Part shown: positions 12,517-23,847 of the stretch, in pieces
Layout: the number at the start of each line of letters is the position of its first letter
Position numbering within the stretch: position 1 is the first letter of the stretch
Source: Cotesia glomerata
Lineage: Eukaryota; Arthropoda; Insecta; Hymenoptera; Braconidae
Direction of reading: 5' to 3'
DNA: 64,000 nt
NCBI RefSeq assembly: GCF_020080835.1
Contig: NC_058165.1
Coordinates: 13,017,961-13,081,960, forward strand
Notes under the pieces: model-generated
The model's input: the letters and a program-made list of their open reading frames with translations, nothing else
Database searches by the model: none
Told to the model about the DNA's origin: nothing
Translations under genes and position numbers: made by a program

Positions 12517-14258
12517 GGGGCATTCTACGCCAAATTAACCATTTTTAAACCTGATCCTTTTCGATTTAGCTGAAAGTTTCTTATCCCTTCTACCATAATG
12601 AAAAAAATTTTTTCAGTTTTTAATAATTTTTGTGTCCTGAAAAAAAAAGTTATCAATTATTTAGAAAAATGGCTTTTATTTTAAGTCCAGAAACTTTTCA
12701 AAAATTAGACATGTTGGGACGTTTATTTGAAATTGTATTATTCAAATGAATTAAATAAAAAAAAAATTACAAAAAAATAATATAAACCTATCTTCAGTGT
12801 TTTTTTAACTTTTGAAAAAAATTTTTTATGGTCATCATTTTTTATTTTTTTTTTTTATTTCATCAAACTACACTGAGAAAAAAAAATACTTTTGCTCTAT
12901 TAACAATTTCTTGGCTCAAGAAACTCGCCGACGATAAAATATTCTATTATTATTAATTATTAATTTCTGAAGAGAAGAACATCAATATTTATCTTTGGAT
13001 AGTAGATAAACGAAAGAATAGCTTTATTATTTATTGTTTAAATTAAGTTAAAACTATTTCAATCAATTTAACAATTTCTTGTGCTGAGAATATATATTCT
13101 TGAAAATTTTCAAGAACATAGATTTTTGTATCAAGAAAATTTTCTTAATAAATATATTTTTTTTTCTCAGTGTATGACATCCGTCTCAAATTCTTAAATA
13201 AATATGGAGTAGTGTTATTTCGATCACAATTTATTCGACGTGAAAAAAAAAAATTTCTAACGGCTTATTTTTTATAACACCAGTCAACTAATAAATTATC
13301 TAGGTATTTAAGTGAACAAAGATTTTTGTAAAAAATGAAATAAAAAAATAGAACCAAGTGTTAATCACCGAAAGCAATAAAATTTTATTTTATTTAAATA
13401 ACGAAAGAAAAGTAAGAAATTATTTTATATTTTTCTTTTTTCCAAAACTTTAATTGAAAAACGATTAATATTCAAAATAAATTTGTTTTATCGTGCATTT
13501 TAGACGAAGCTAATGGGCTTAGAAATTAAACAAAAATGACAAATTCGAAATGAAGTTGGTAAATTGTCTAATTTGAAACTCTAAACTTTTATTCAAAATC
13601 GATAAAATCACACATTTTTTATATTTTTCTTCGCTTTTGAATGCAGTTCTTGAAAAAAAAAAAAAAATAAATAAAATTTTTGATGATTACTGCTTATTTT
13701 TTTGAGTTCTTTTCACTCCACAATATTCTCTGAAGTCCCTCAAATGTCTACAAATTTCATATGTAAAATGATGTTATAACAAATAAACTTAGTTCAGAAA
13801 ATTCTTTTTTTTTCAATTAAGAAGAAAAATAGAAATCTCAAAAACACAACTCTAAAGAAATCTAAGGATTTGCGAAAAATGTCAAAGTGTTCTGTAATAA
13901 AAGAAACAAAAAAAATACAAAAAAGTAATCATGATTACAAAAATTTTTCAAAAATCGATAAGGAAGCAATGAAGGTTGGTTTAAAAAATTTTTTTTAGTT
14001 TTTATTAAAAAGGTACTGTCGAATACAGAAAGTAGACATAAATCTTCCAAATGAATCAAATATGAAAAAAGTTAAGGCTACTAAAAAAATTGAGCCATCC
14101 ATTTTTTAATTTATAATATTTTTGTTGTTGGAAAAAAAAATTTGAACAAATTCAAAAAAATATTTCTCAGGCTTGTCAGGAAAGGGAAGGGAAATAAACT
14201 TTAAGTCAAAATGAAAGAAGTAAGGTCCTAAAGTGGTCGATTTCGCGTAGAATGCTCC
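12517..14258. mobile_element. Noncoding member of the GGGGCATT TIR family
   Basis: The left end GGGGCATTCTACGCC and the right end GCGTAGAATGCTCC are inverted copies. The subterminal sequences match those at 8920-9973 and 61750-63612 in order. There is no open transposase frame. A separate TA-flanked MITE is inserted at 12871-13172. The autonomous relative is probably the 61750-63612 type. Confidence 0.75.
12871..13172. mobile_element. MITE with CACTGAGAAAAA inverted ends and TA duplication
   Basis: A 302-base element begins CACTGAGAAAAAAA and ends TTTTTTCTCAGTG, with TA on both sides (12869-12870 and 13173-13174). This is the pattern of a Tc1/mariner-type nonautonomous element. It is nested in the 12517-14258 element, so it arrived later. 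Confidence 0.85.
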
Positions 14259-15142
14259 ATAAGAATTATTTTCAAATATTTAACAAAATATATGCAGAAT
14301 ACTTTGATAATAATATTTATAATATAATTTTTTCATTGCAAAAAGATACTCCACAAATGTTTGTTTTTGATAGACTCTACTCGTAAAAAAAAAAATTTTT
14401 TTTAAAAAGTCCATAAAGGGTCAAAAATCTTAAATCAATTTCCAAAATGACATTTTGAAAAAATTTAATACTGCTTGGAAACTGGTTTTTTCCTGTGTGG
14501 CTAAGAAAAAAGTTCTCAAGATTTATCAATCAATCCAGACTCTGCATTTATCGAAGCATTCTCGATTATTTATTGGATGTTCATAAAATGTTCACAATAG
14601 AATCACATTTTGATGTTACAAGCTGTGAATATTTTTCGAACTTTTCGTTTAAATGGGCTATTATTAATGTAATACATTTGTATCAAACAGCATTATAAAA
14701 AAGATATTTGTTTAATTCAAAAACATTTATAAAATATAATTAAAAATTTCAGACGTAAACGTAAAGAGGAATAGTTTCGCAAATATTACATCGATCAAAA
14801 TCAATAGCCGTAGACAACGCTTGAAAAAAATGTAAATTTTACGAAGGGATCCACTTCATTGTGTTCATTAAGAAGAATGAAAAAAATATGAACCAAGGGT
14901 TCAATAAAGCTTATAACAGCGAGTCAATTATATCTTATACATTACCCTGAAGATGTAAAAATTATGATACGCAAGAAAAGACCAGATTGACACCGACACT
15001 ATGTAAAAAGTGGAATAAAATAAACCAGATAAAAAACTTCTCCATGTATTTAAAAAAAATCATTACTTACAAACAAAAATGGAAAGATATCTGCATGTGA
15101 GTATAAAGAAGGTCGTATGAATTAGAAATATGTAACGACACC
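14259..15142. other. AT-rich DNA, nothing recognised
   Basis: Low-complexity AT sequence with short open frames in all phases. No repeat, RNA or gene is supported. Confidence 0.6.
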
Positions 15143-15622
15143 TCTGCAGAGCTAAAAGGGCGTATAAAAAAATTTTTTTCACTCTAACCAACCTAAAAAT
15201 GTTGATAACATTTAGATATGTAAGAAAAGTGAATAAAAAAATTTTTTTGTATACGCCCTTTTGGCTTTAAGACAAAAAAATTTTAAAGCCAGAAGGACGT
15301 ATCATTTTTTTTAATCATAATTTTTTTTTATTCAAATCCATATTCTTTTTAGATAAAATGAGTTGAAAAGTCATTATTTTAACCGATGTTATAACTTTTT
15401 TTTGAAGGCTAATAATTATTGATTATTAATTATAATTAATTATGATTAAAAAAAAATTATACGCTCTTTTGGCTTAAAAATTTTTTTGTCTTAGAGCCAA
15501 AAGGGCGTATACAAAAAAAAATTTTTTTTATTCACTTGTCTTACAGATCTAAATGTTATAAACATTTTAAAGTTGGTTGGAGGAGAAAAATTTTTTTTAT
15601 ACGCCCTTTTGGCTCTGCAGAG
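15143..15622. repeat. Large nested palindrome built from a GCCAAAAGGGCGTAT motif
   Basis: The arms (about 15143-15330 and 15430-15622) are imperfect inverted copies, each with CTCTGCAGAGC at the outer end. Within them the word AGCCAAAAGGGCGTAT, or its complement, occurs at least six times facing both ways, so there are hairpins inside a hairpin. A further degenerate copy follows at about 15645. No coding content. It is probably a foldback element; its superfamily is unknown. Confidence 0.75.
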
Positions 15623-15761
15623 CCAGAAGGGTGTAAATGTTGAAATGCGCTCTTTTGGCATTAGTAACGCGACCTGATGACAAATAGAGCATTCCATATT
15701 TACTACTCTGGTTCACAACTGATTCTACTAAAAATTTTTTCATTTTCTACCCCACTAGGAA

Positions 15762-15995
15762 TAGGATAGAAGTATCGGTTTTGGCTGTCTTAGGACCATT
15801 TTTGGCCACTTAATATTTTAATTGATTCGTAAAAAATTTAAAACTAATAAAGTAGAACTTTTATGGAATTTATGAATTAGTACATTTATACGAATTAATT
15901 CATATAGTCTTGCGCTTATAGAAATATTTATACAATAGTTTGAAAATAAAGTGGCCAAAACAGGTACACTGGCCACAAACGATACTTTTACCTTA
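15762..15995. mobile_element. Short TIR element (TAAGGTAAAAGTATCG ends)
   Basis: The left end TAGGATAGAAGTATCGG and the right end CGATACTTTTACCTTA are inverted copies over about 25 bases, and GGCCA words recur inside. The outer TAAGGTAAAAG matches the ends of the 16422-16565 palindrome, so the two are probably one family. Confidence 0.6.
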
Positions 15996-16421
15996 TGTTA
16001 TCTGAATTATCTAAAATTTTTAGTAGTATTTTCTTAATTTCAATCGTTTTTTCTGTTCTAGTTCATTTCTTGAAGTCTGATTGAACCTTGCTATAATATA
16101 AAATCTGTAAAGTGAAGCTATTTAAAATAAAAAAAATAAAATGAAGCTTAGAAGATACAATCATAAGAATAAAATATAGTTCTTCTTTAAAAAGCATGGA
16201 ATACAGGCAAAAAAAATTAAAATAATTTTTATTTTTTTTCTAACTACGTTTAAAAATGGATGATTATAAAATAAAAAAAAATTGTTTATTCTATTCACGT
16301 TTTTTACTTGGAACTCGTACATAGCAGGAAGTTATAGGGTGTGCCTGTAGGGTTAACTGGTTTTCAGATTTATTTTCATAATTCAAAGTTTTCGTTGTTA
16401 TTTGGCAAATGTCCAGAAGAA

Positions 16422-16565
16422 TAAGGTAAAAGCCCCAATAGATGATCATGTACCAGTATATGATCACTCCATGTATTTGTACATGTATATTCACAAGTAT
16501 AGGTATACAAATACATGGAGTGATCATATACTGGTACGTGATCATCTACTGGAGCTTTTACCTTA
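16422..16565. mobile_element. Near-perfect foldback element
   Basis: Arms of about 60 bases starting TAAGGTAAAAGC are nearly perfect inverted copies around a loop of about 20 bases. Transcription would give a long hairpin RNA. The short open frames seen here on the minus strand are by-products of the palindrome. Confidence 0.85.
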
Positions 16566-16639
16566 AGTAAAAAAAAACAGCTATCATTAAAAAAAAAGTT
16601 CAAATTGAAAGAAATACTACTTTAGAAATTTCAAAGAAT

Positions 16640-16922
16640 TAAGAGAAGTATTGATTAGTAATAAAAGAAGGAAAAAAAATTAGGATCTATCATCAACGAT
16701 AAAATTTTATAAAAATCAAAAAATTGATAAAAATCATTGAAAATGTTATAATTTCATGTTATCTTTTTAAAAAATGATTTTGAGAAGTTTATAATTTTTT
16801 ATTGATTTGTAAAAAACGTGAACAAATTTTGAGAAAGTTTTCTGATAGGTAGACAATAAAAAAGAAAGTTTCAGCCAAATAACATGAGCTCAGATTCGAT
16901 ATTCGTCGACGTAAAATGCTTC
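16640..16922. mobile_element. End fragment of the GGGGCATT TIR family
   Basis: The right terminus reads GACGTAAAATGCTTC, a diverged form of the family end. The adjoining sequence (reverse complement TTGGCTGAAACTTTC and a pyrimidine-rich block) matches the subterminal part at 12530-12610. The other end was not found, and the left limit is approximate. Confidence 0.5.
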
Positions 16923-18904
16923 ATATGTAAATTGATATTATTTAATTTTTTAAGATTTACATCATTATAAATCATTGAATTTAGTATAATGGCCAAAGAA
17001 ATATTAACTCATACTATAAGTTATATTTGTAAAATAATTGACATTATTCTCTGTTGTATGTGATTGTGTAAATAAATGTATATAACTATTGTTTACTGAA
17101 AATTATATTTTACAAAATTAGTAAAACCGTTGACCTATTATATTATCTCTACGACTTAATGCTTATTTTAAATACAAAGTGTTCTAAATTCCACCAATTA
17201 TGAAGTTTTAGAGCTCTTCGAGCTCAATATTATTATTTTCAATTTTATTATTATCATTATATATGCACTGTAGAAAATTAGGAGTGAATTTTATCCCGCA
17301 TTCACTCCCATCTATCATCGTACCAAAGTAAAGTAATAAAATACTCCGTGTACGAAGTAAATTTAGAGTTTTATTGAGCGGAGTAATTTTGGAGTGATTC
17401 TGGCATGCATCAGAATTTTGATCCGGAAAACATCTGATTACGGATTGCTTAGACAAAAATAAATTTTCATTTTACAGAAACAAGTTTTATATGTAAAAAA
17501 TATTTTTTTTGTTCGTATGAAACAAAATTTATTTGAAAAAAAAATTCTTGCCATTCAAAAAAAAATCAAATTTTGGAAAAATTTTTTTGTCGGTGCAGAA
17601 AAATCGATGGAAAATTCGAATGCGAAAAATTTTTTAATTTTGAAAAACAAAATTCAATTTGAAAAAATTTTCAAAAAAATTATAAGCCCTCAATAAATTT
17701 CAAATTTTCTAAAAAGTTCTAATCATAGCATAGAATCCTAATTTTGCAAAAAATTTTAAATTTTCAAAAATTTAAAATCTTTAAAAATATTTTTTTCATC
17801 AATACAGAAAATTAAAAAAAAATGAAATTAACAAGATCAAAAGTGGAAAAAATCAAAATCAAAAAAGAAAATTTTTATTTAATTTCCGAAATAAAATTTT
17901 TGTAATCAGTAAAAAAATTTTTTTTTAATTATTTGAATTAAAAAAATTGAAATTTCTAAAAAAAGGGTTTTTGAATTAATTCGAATGTCAAAAAAAATTT
18001 TTTTTTTGATCTGTATAGAAATTTAAAAGAATTTAAATTTCAATAGAAATGAAAAGAAGTTTTATTGATTTTAATTTTAAAAATCTGAAAGGGAAAAATT
18101 TAATTGAAAATTATCTTACTCCGCAATTCACTCCTACATTACTCCGAAAATTTTTTATGGAGTATTGCAGTGCTATTTTTTTTTTCACATAATTTTAATT
18201 TATTTAATTTTTGAAGAATGTTTTTAATAGTTCGAAATAATAATGAAATAATTGCTATTTTATTGAAAAAATTTTTTCTTCAACAATCTATTTATTCCAA
18301 ATAAAAAAGTATTTATTCGTCTTCATTCCGCCATCTAACGAAAATAATTTCAACTAAATAATGTACATTTTGTGCCATCTTACGTTCGAAGGAAAAATTG
18401 AATTATTGACATTGTTGTTATTATTCCATTCTCAATCCTAACCCTAATAGCATTTTATAGTTTGTCTCATAATTCTGTGTTACTAGATATCTAAATTAAA
18501 ATAAAAAACGTTGTAAATAATAACTCAATATCGAGGATTATATTGATTCCTAATTCAAAGGTAATTTCCATCTATAAAAATTTATTTATTGGACTAAACA
18601 GTGGGTCCTAGCAGAAGGCAGTTTTACGCGCGAATTAAAGCAAATTATATTTTTTTTTTCCAAGTGTCAATTAAAAAATGAAATAATCCAGATAACAAGG
18701 ATAGTTGTCTGAGTATCCCTGACAAATTTTATCAAGTTTGATAAAGTAATTTTTTCAAAAAGTGATCCAAACTAAAGGGCGGGAAGCAGTCTTCAAATGT
18801 TCAAAATTTTCAAAAATGGCGTCGATCCTACAGGTTCTTAAGGAATTGTATTGGTGACTTGTATATTATAATTTTCGATATTTAAACAGCAAAAAAAGTA
18901 ATCA
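16923..18904. other. AT-rich intergenic DNA
   Basis: Very AT-rich, especially 17480-18110, where runs of A and T dominate. A GAGCTCTTCGAGCTC word is at 17208-17224. No gene, RNA or complete mobile element is supported, although the Helitron ending at 18939 must begin somewhere to the left. Confidence 0.5.
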
Positions 18905-18939
18905 TAAACGCGCGCGCTTGCGCGCGCCACATAATCTAG
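18905..18939 (+). mobile_element. Helitron 3' terminus (plus strand)
   Basis: A perfect hairpin GCGCGCGC-TT-GCGCGCGC (18910-18927) is followed eight bases later by CTAG and then T. A GC-rich hairpin just before CTRR with a T after it is the classic Helitron 3' end. The 35 bases closely match the minus-strand end at 25335, so both are one family. The 5' end was not identified. Confidence 0.8.
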
Positions 18940-18959
18940 TTACTTTAAACTAATAATAA

Positions 18960-19760
18960 AATTTTATATTTCACAATATATACCGTAAATGTTCAACACA
19001 AATGAATATTTTTATCATTAAATGATAAGTGAATAATACCTCTTTTTATGATCACTCTAATAATTACGATCCATAAAATAAGAATTAAAAATATAATCCG
19101 ATTTTGATAATCTAACTTTCTGGATTGTAATCGTATATAACTAGTATATAACTAATAACAAAATCTTATGTTTAGTAATATTGCGTTAATCTTTAACCTA
19201 CTTATAAATATTCTTTTAGAACGAAAAATAATATCTTTTTTTGCTCATCACAACAATTATTACAATCCAGAAAGTGAGAATATAAAAAATCAAAGTCATA
19301 AATATAATTTAATTTACTGAAGTAATCTTGCATGTTTTAATGATCAATTTTTTTAATTTATTGGATCGCAATTACTGCTAACTTAAAACAAAAACAATTT
19401 TATTATTAAATAAAGATTCATAATCTTTTTTGATCACTCTGATGATTACGATTCAAAAAGTTAGAATATCAAATACAACTTAGTCTACTTAAGTAGTTTT
19501 TGCATGTTTTATTTTATAAATATTCTAATTTTTTCGATTGTAATCATTATTAACTCCCAGCAAAATTTCAAATTTTGTACTACTGCATAAATCTAACACA
19601 CCCACAAATATTTTTATAGAACGAAAAATCTTCATACTTTTGGGTGATCATTGCAATAATTACAATCCAAAAAGGTCAAAATATAAAAAATAAAAGTCAT
19701 AAATATAATTAAATATACTGAAGTAATCTTGCATGTTTTAATGCCATCTACTTTGTTTTT
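18960..19760. repeat. Tandem repeat, about 200-base unit, four copies
   Basis: A word like TGATCACTCTAATAATTACGA followed by TCCAAAAAG recurs at about 19048, 19240, 19431 and 19643, spaced 190-212 bases. Flanking words such as GAAGTAATCTTGCATGTTTT recur in the same order. The array starts just beyond the Helitron end at 18939. Confidence 0.75.
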
Positions 19761-19788
19761 ATAAGTCATTATTTAAACTTTTTGAATT

Positions 19789-21517
19789 TTAATTATTATT
19801 TTTACTTGATTGATCATAATTTACTTGTTGATTTTGTTTTTGTATTTGCGCTGGCTGCTGTTTTGCCCTTTGATTTCCTAATCGGAACCAATTATTACAG
19901 GTGTTTGAAAATTCAGCAGTGTCATAAGACGTAAATTTTGCCAATACCATCTCTGAGAATAAAATTTTTAAATTAAAAAAAAATGTTGATTGAAAAAAAA
20001 ACACAATTTTGAATATTATCAGTTCATTTCAATAATGTCTCTTACCTTCGCAAATTTAAACAACTTTCAGATCAGCAACCTTGTATTTGTTTTTTTTTTC
20101 CCTTCCCATGTATTGTGCTGCGCAAATGACTGAGAAAATAGCACGTTTAATAATCGTTCATTGAACTCCTTACCATTCGCTCCACCAACTTGACTTACGA
20201 TTTTCACCTGCGTTCATATTTACAAATTACTAATTATGCATCAATTAATAAAAATAATCCTTCCAACTCAAACATCATTAAACTAAATATTTTTGAGTAT
20301 TTTCAATCGATTGATTTACTGACAGTGACAGGAAGTAATTATGTGATAAAGACAATAGATTATAGAGTAAACTTACAAATTCTCGACGAAAATCGGTAAA
20401 TTTTTCCAAATCAGTTTCAAATTGGGTTATATCATCTTTATTTTTCAATGGCAAAGCTTTTTTTACTTTTTTTAACGTTTTATTTTCTGAAGAGTAAGAA
20501 CTGGGACGATTATCTGCACTTAATAACTGATCTATGTCCTTCAGCTTTACTGAGAATGATCCCAATAGATGTAAACATTGATCTTATTTTCCTGAAATCA
20601 GTAGAATTGGCAGTAAATTTGAATCATTAATGTACTAAAAAGATAATAGATTTTAAAGCAATGCTATTACTATCTAAAATCTCGAAGCAATCTTCTTCGT
20701 AATTATCATCATTCCTTGGAGATATACTATCTTTTTTACTACTATTCACAGTGATACGACTACTATTTTCAAGAGTATTATCGCGTAATTCGCCAGATTC
20801 TTGAAAATTATTACCATTCACAATATCACGATTTTTTTCAACTATTTTGTCCGATGATCTTTACTCATTTTAGCATCTTTCACTGACTTACTGGAGGTCA
20901 AGTGTGTGGTTGGAGGCAGAAATGATGTATTCCATTTCGGTATTGGAGCAGCTGTAAATCAAAATCGAAAGGAGTTATTACACCGAATAATTTCTAAAAT
21001 ATACATTTATATAAATATAAACTTGATTTAACCTGGTTTAATTTTATGATGATGATGATGATCATCATCATCATCATCACTCGATTCTATTCTTTTCGAG
21101 GCGGCAGCAGCAACAGCCGTAAGCCGGTTTTCCTGTGTCCTCTACCCGCGGGTGCCTCTGAAGCAGAAGAGTACTGAGAATCTTCAGCAGATTTTCGTGC
21201 AGAGGTTATTGAATCTAAATTTATCGAGAAAATTAAAATGATTATACAATTACTTATGAAATATAGATGATTAAATATAAAAGGTTAATATAACTTAAAT
21301 ATTTACCGTGGAAGCTTATAATCTTAATGTCGTAGATTGGCCAATCATCACAAGGTGCAATTCGATTTTTTAATCGAAAATTAAGTTGGCCTATTGAGGA
21401 TGGCCATCGACATTGGGAAAGGTAATCGTCTGATTGCCCATCAACTAGAAGCCAATTAGTCGGAATTTCTGAATAACTATTGTCGTTGAGAAAATGAACT
21501 ACGGCGTAAAGTGATTC
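19789..21517 (-). pseudogene. Decayed DUF4806 family gene, multi-exon
   Basis: Exon pieces in family order lie on the minus strand. 21307-21517 encodes the N-terminal module (YAVVHFLNDNS...NWLL...CRWP...DWPIYDIK) with a CTTAG acceptor and a GTAAAT donor. About 21040-21208 is basic and Ser-rich, ending in an Asp6-His6 tract. 20630-20951 is acidic and Asn-rich. 20377-20620 holds the DUF4806 start (LPLKNKDDITQFE) with donor GTAAGT. About 20060-20205 continues VGGANGKEF...NTW. The last exon, 19789-19953, ends NNWFRLGNQRAK. Lesions: a frameshift near 21115, another near 20855, a length change in the poly-A at 20090-20099 and an in-frame stop just after it. The family is expanded in Hymenoptera and aphids and its function is unknown. 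No start exon was found. Confidence 0.7.
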
Positions 21518-21616
21518 CTAAGACACTAAAAATTCGAAATAAAATTTTATAATAAATAAATTATGTGAAAATTCTTATGATGGTATCAAAATTACGCTAT
21601 ATTTATATAAAAATTA

Positions 21617-21799
21617 AGTTAGCCGGCATCTAAAAATTTTCAGAATTTTTTTTAATTGAAAATTATTACAAAAAAATAAAGAAAAATTTGCATTTGTAAA
21701 AAACTTGAAAAACTATAAGTGCAATTTTTAAAAACCATTTTTTAGTTATAGTTTAATAAAGAAAAAAAAAAAAAAAAAATTAAAAATGTCGGCTAACTT
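21617..21799. mobile_element. MITE with AGTTAGCCGGCATC ends, TA duplication
   Basis: Left AGTTAGCCGGCATCTAAAAA and right AAATGTCGGCTAACTT are inverted copies. TA flanks at 21615-21616 and 21800-21801. Diverged relatives are at 55304-55487 and about 55942-56124. Noncoding. Confidence 0.8.
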
Positions 21800-21801
21800 T
21801 A

Positions 21802-22639
21802 GTGTTATTATATTTATTTATATTTTACATTTAACGATAAAAAAATTTCAATTGTCAATAAGTGAAGCATGCTTAGTGTGATATTGAATTAGGTTATGAT
21901 TTAAATGATAATTATTTATCGTGTGAAATGTGGATTTAGATACTTACTAATAATTCACAGTAGCGATAATCAACAATTACGGATATTTTGTCCGTTTAAA
22001 TGCTAATTATTAATTGATTAAATAAAAATTTCACTGATTTAAATCTATTTTATGCGAACACAGCAACAAGTGCAGTACCGACACGTGAAACTCTCAGCGT
22101 GGGTCAGCGTGGGTAACGAAAAATAGTTAAAGTGTAACGACAGGTAGCGATTAGTGCGCAGTGCGCGTCCCGCGCTTTTCAGAATGCAATTGATTTTTGT
22201 TTTTACGGAATTTCGAAAATTTGCAACTGAAAAATAATATATAAACAATTTATCTCGGTGTTATCCTACTAGAAATTAATTAGAATCCTCTTATTAGAAG
22301 ATTAATATTAAATTTAATATTAATAAATTATTCATTTAAATTACGCGGTCATGAAATGCAAAATGGATGCCGGGTACGTTGAACTCACAAATACATACAT
22401 AAGGCTCAATACCTCATGTGTCAACATTCTGTTTTTGTATACACGATATATTTTACGTTATAAACAGTTGTTATTATAATACGATAATGTTTAGTTAAAT
22501 TTACTTAATTTATTTTTTTCAAAATAAAATAGAAAAAAACGAGTGTATTTGTTTGTGCAAATAACATTCCTAGAAATGTAAATATTCTAACCTTGTTGAC
22601 CTGTAAGTATTTAATTTTTTATTAATTAATAAATGTTGA
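21802..22639. other. Intergenic, 5' side of the DUF4806 relic
   Basis: No gene is seen. Bases 22060-22180 are richer in GC (repeated CAGCGTGGGT, then GTGCGCAGTGCGCG) and could be the promoter or lost first exon of the DUF4806 copy. A related ACGTGTC...CCCACGCTG sequence appears in the other orientation at 23085-23125. Confidence 0.35.
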
Positions 22640-23300
22640 AAGTTAACTATAAATGTTCGGTGAACAAGGCCCAGTAGCGATTAATTCGCTTCTGGGGGAC
22701 TCCCAAATTCAAGAGACGCACCTGTCCACCGCTAGTTCCCGCAAAATCGAACCACCAATGGAAAATCAGCCTCTCGATCACGCCATGGATCGACCGCTTT
22801 ATTGGCTGATCGCTCCCGCTAGACATGCGCAATAGCCTTCTTCCCCAAGTCGACGAGGAAGAAGACGCATTATTATTATTATCTTTCGCTTCCACGCTTT
22901 CTTTGCAACAAGTCGCCATTAATTCCGCTTTGCTTTCGCTTATTGTTAATTAACCGCATTTCGCTATTTTTATAATTTAAATTGCTTAAATTAATCGCTA
23001 ATAATTCGCTTTAGTTTAGTAGAGATAAATTGTGTTATTTGTGCATTTATTTCACCGCTTTTACAGTGCCGGCAGAGTGTTCACCCACGTGTCAACCGGC
23101 ATCGCTTGTGCTACCCACGCTGTGTATTATAAATCCGCTTTTATTTAAACAATCCGCTATTTAACATACTGAATATTAAGTGTATTTAGTGTAAATAAAT
23201 TCATAGTGTTCATTTTGATAATAATTTACGCGTTTTAATTTAGATATCCAGACCTAAACCTGATCCCCGCTTTTTCCGCTCTTTCAGCATTTTACAATAA
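22640..23300. promoter_or_regulatory. CpG-retaining block dense in CGCT words
   Basis: About 19 CGCT tetranucleotides, mostly TCGCT or CCGCT followed by T, occur here in one orientation, far above chance for a stretch of this length and composition. The left part (22660-22860) is moderately GC-rich with CCAAT-type words. It lies between the DUF4806 relic (minus) and the TNP2-like gene (plus), a promoter-like position, but it could instead be the 5' part of an unrecognised repeat. Confidence 0.3.
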
Positions 23301-23847
23301 TAATTATGATACACTAAATAACTTAATTATAATAAAAGTAACATTAAAATCTATTTTATTTTAGTATACTAAAATCAACTCTAGTCAACAAAAAAACAGA
23401 ATGTTAGTACTTACAACTGTTGTGTCAATTTTTTTAAATTTTGACTTGTGAAAATTTTTTAATATTATCAAGTAATATCATTTATTAATTCATTTGAGAA
23501 ATCCTAACATTTTTTATTCTATTCACAAATTTCAAAATCAATTTTTCTCGTTTCAGACAATTTATCTATAAAGAAGAGCTCGAAATTGTTGATGGTTGTT
23601 ATATTTTTCAGATCATATATTATGATATATTTTAATCTGTTGCTATTATTTTCATAGTTTCCGTTGAAATATCCATCAGTTAATATTTGTGATATTTTAA
23701 CAAAGTTTTTAAAAAAAATGTTTGTATAATTTAACTTTTATTTTGTTTATTTATTTAAAATATTCTTACCCAATAAAAAATAAGTCAATATAAAGGAAAC
23801 TTAATTTTTTTTTCTTTTCAGATAACAATTTTTAACATTCAAGTAAA

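Noticed and set aside
16291..16603. Two overlapping minus-strand open frames
   Set aside because: They run across the foldback element at 16422-16565; the palindrome keeps both strands open by symmetry.
22647..22919. A 90-residue minus-strand frame in the GC-richer block
   Set aside because: No splice context, no recognisable domain, and the stretch looks regulatory; it is kept only as a promoter-like region.
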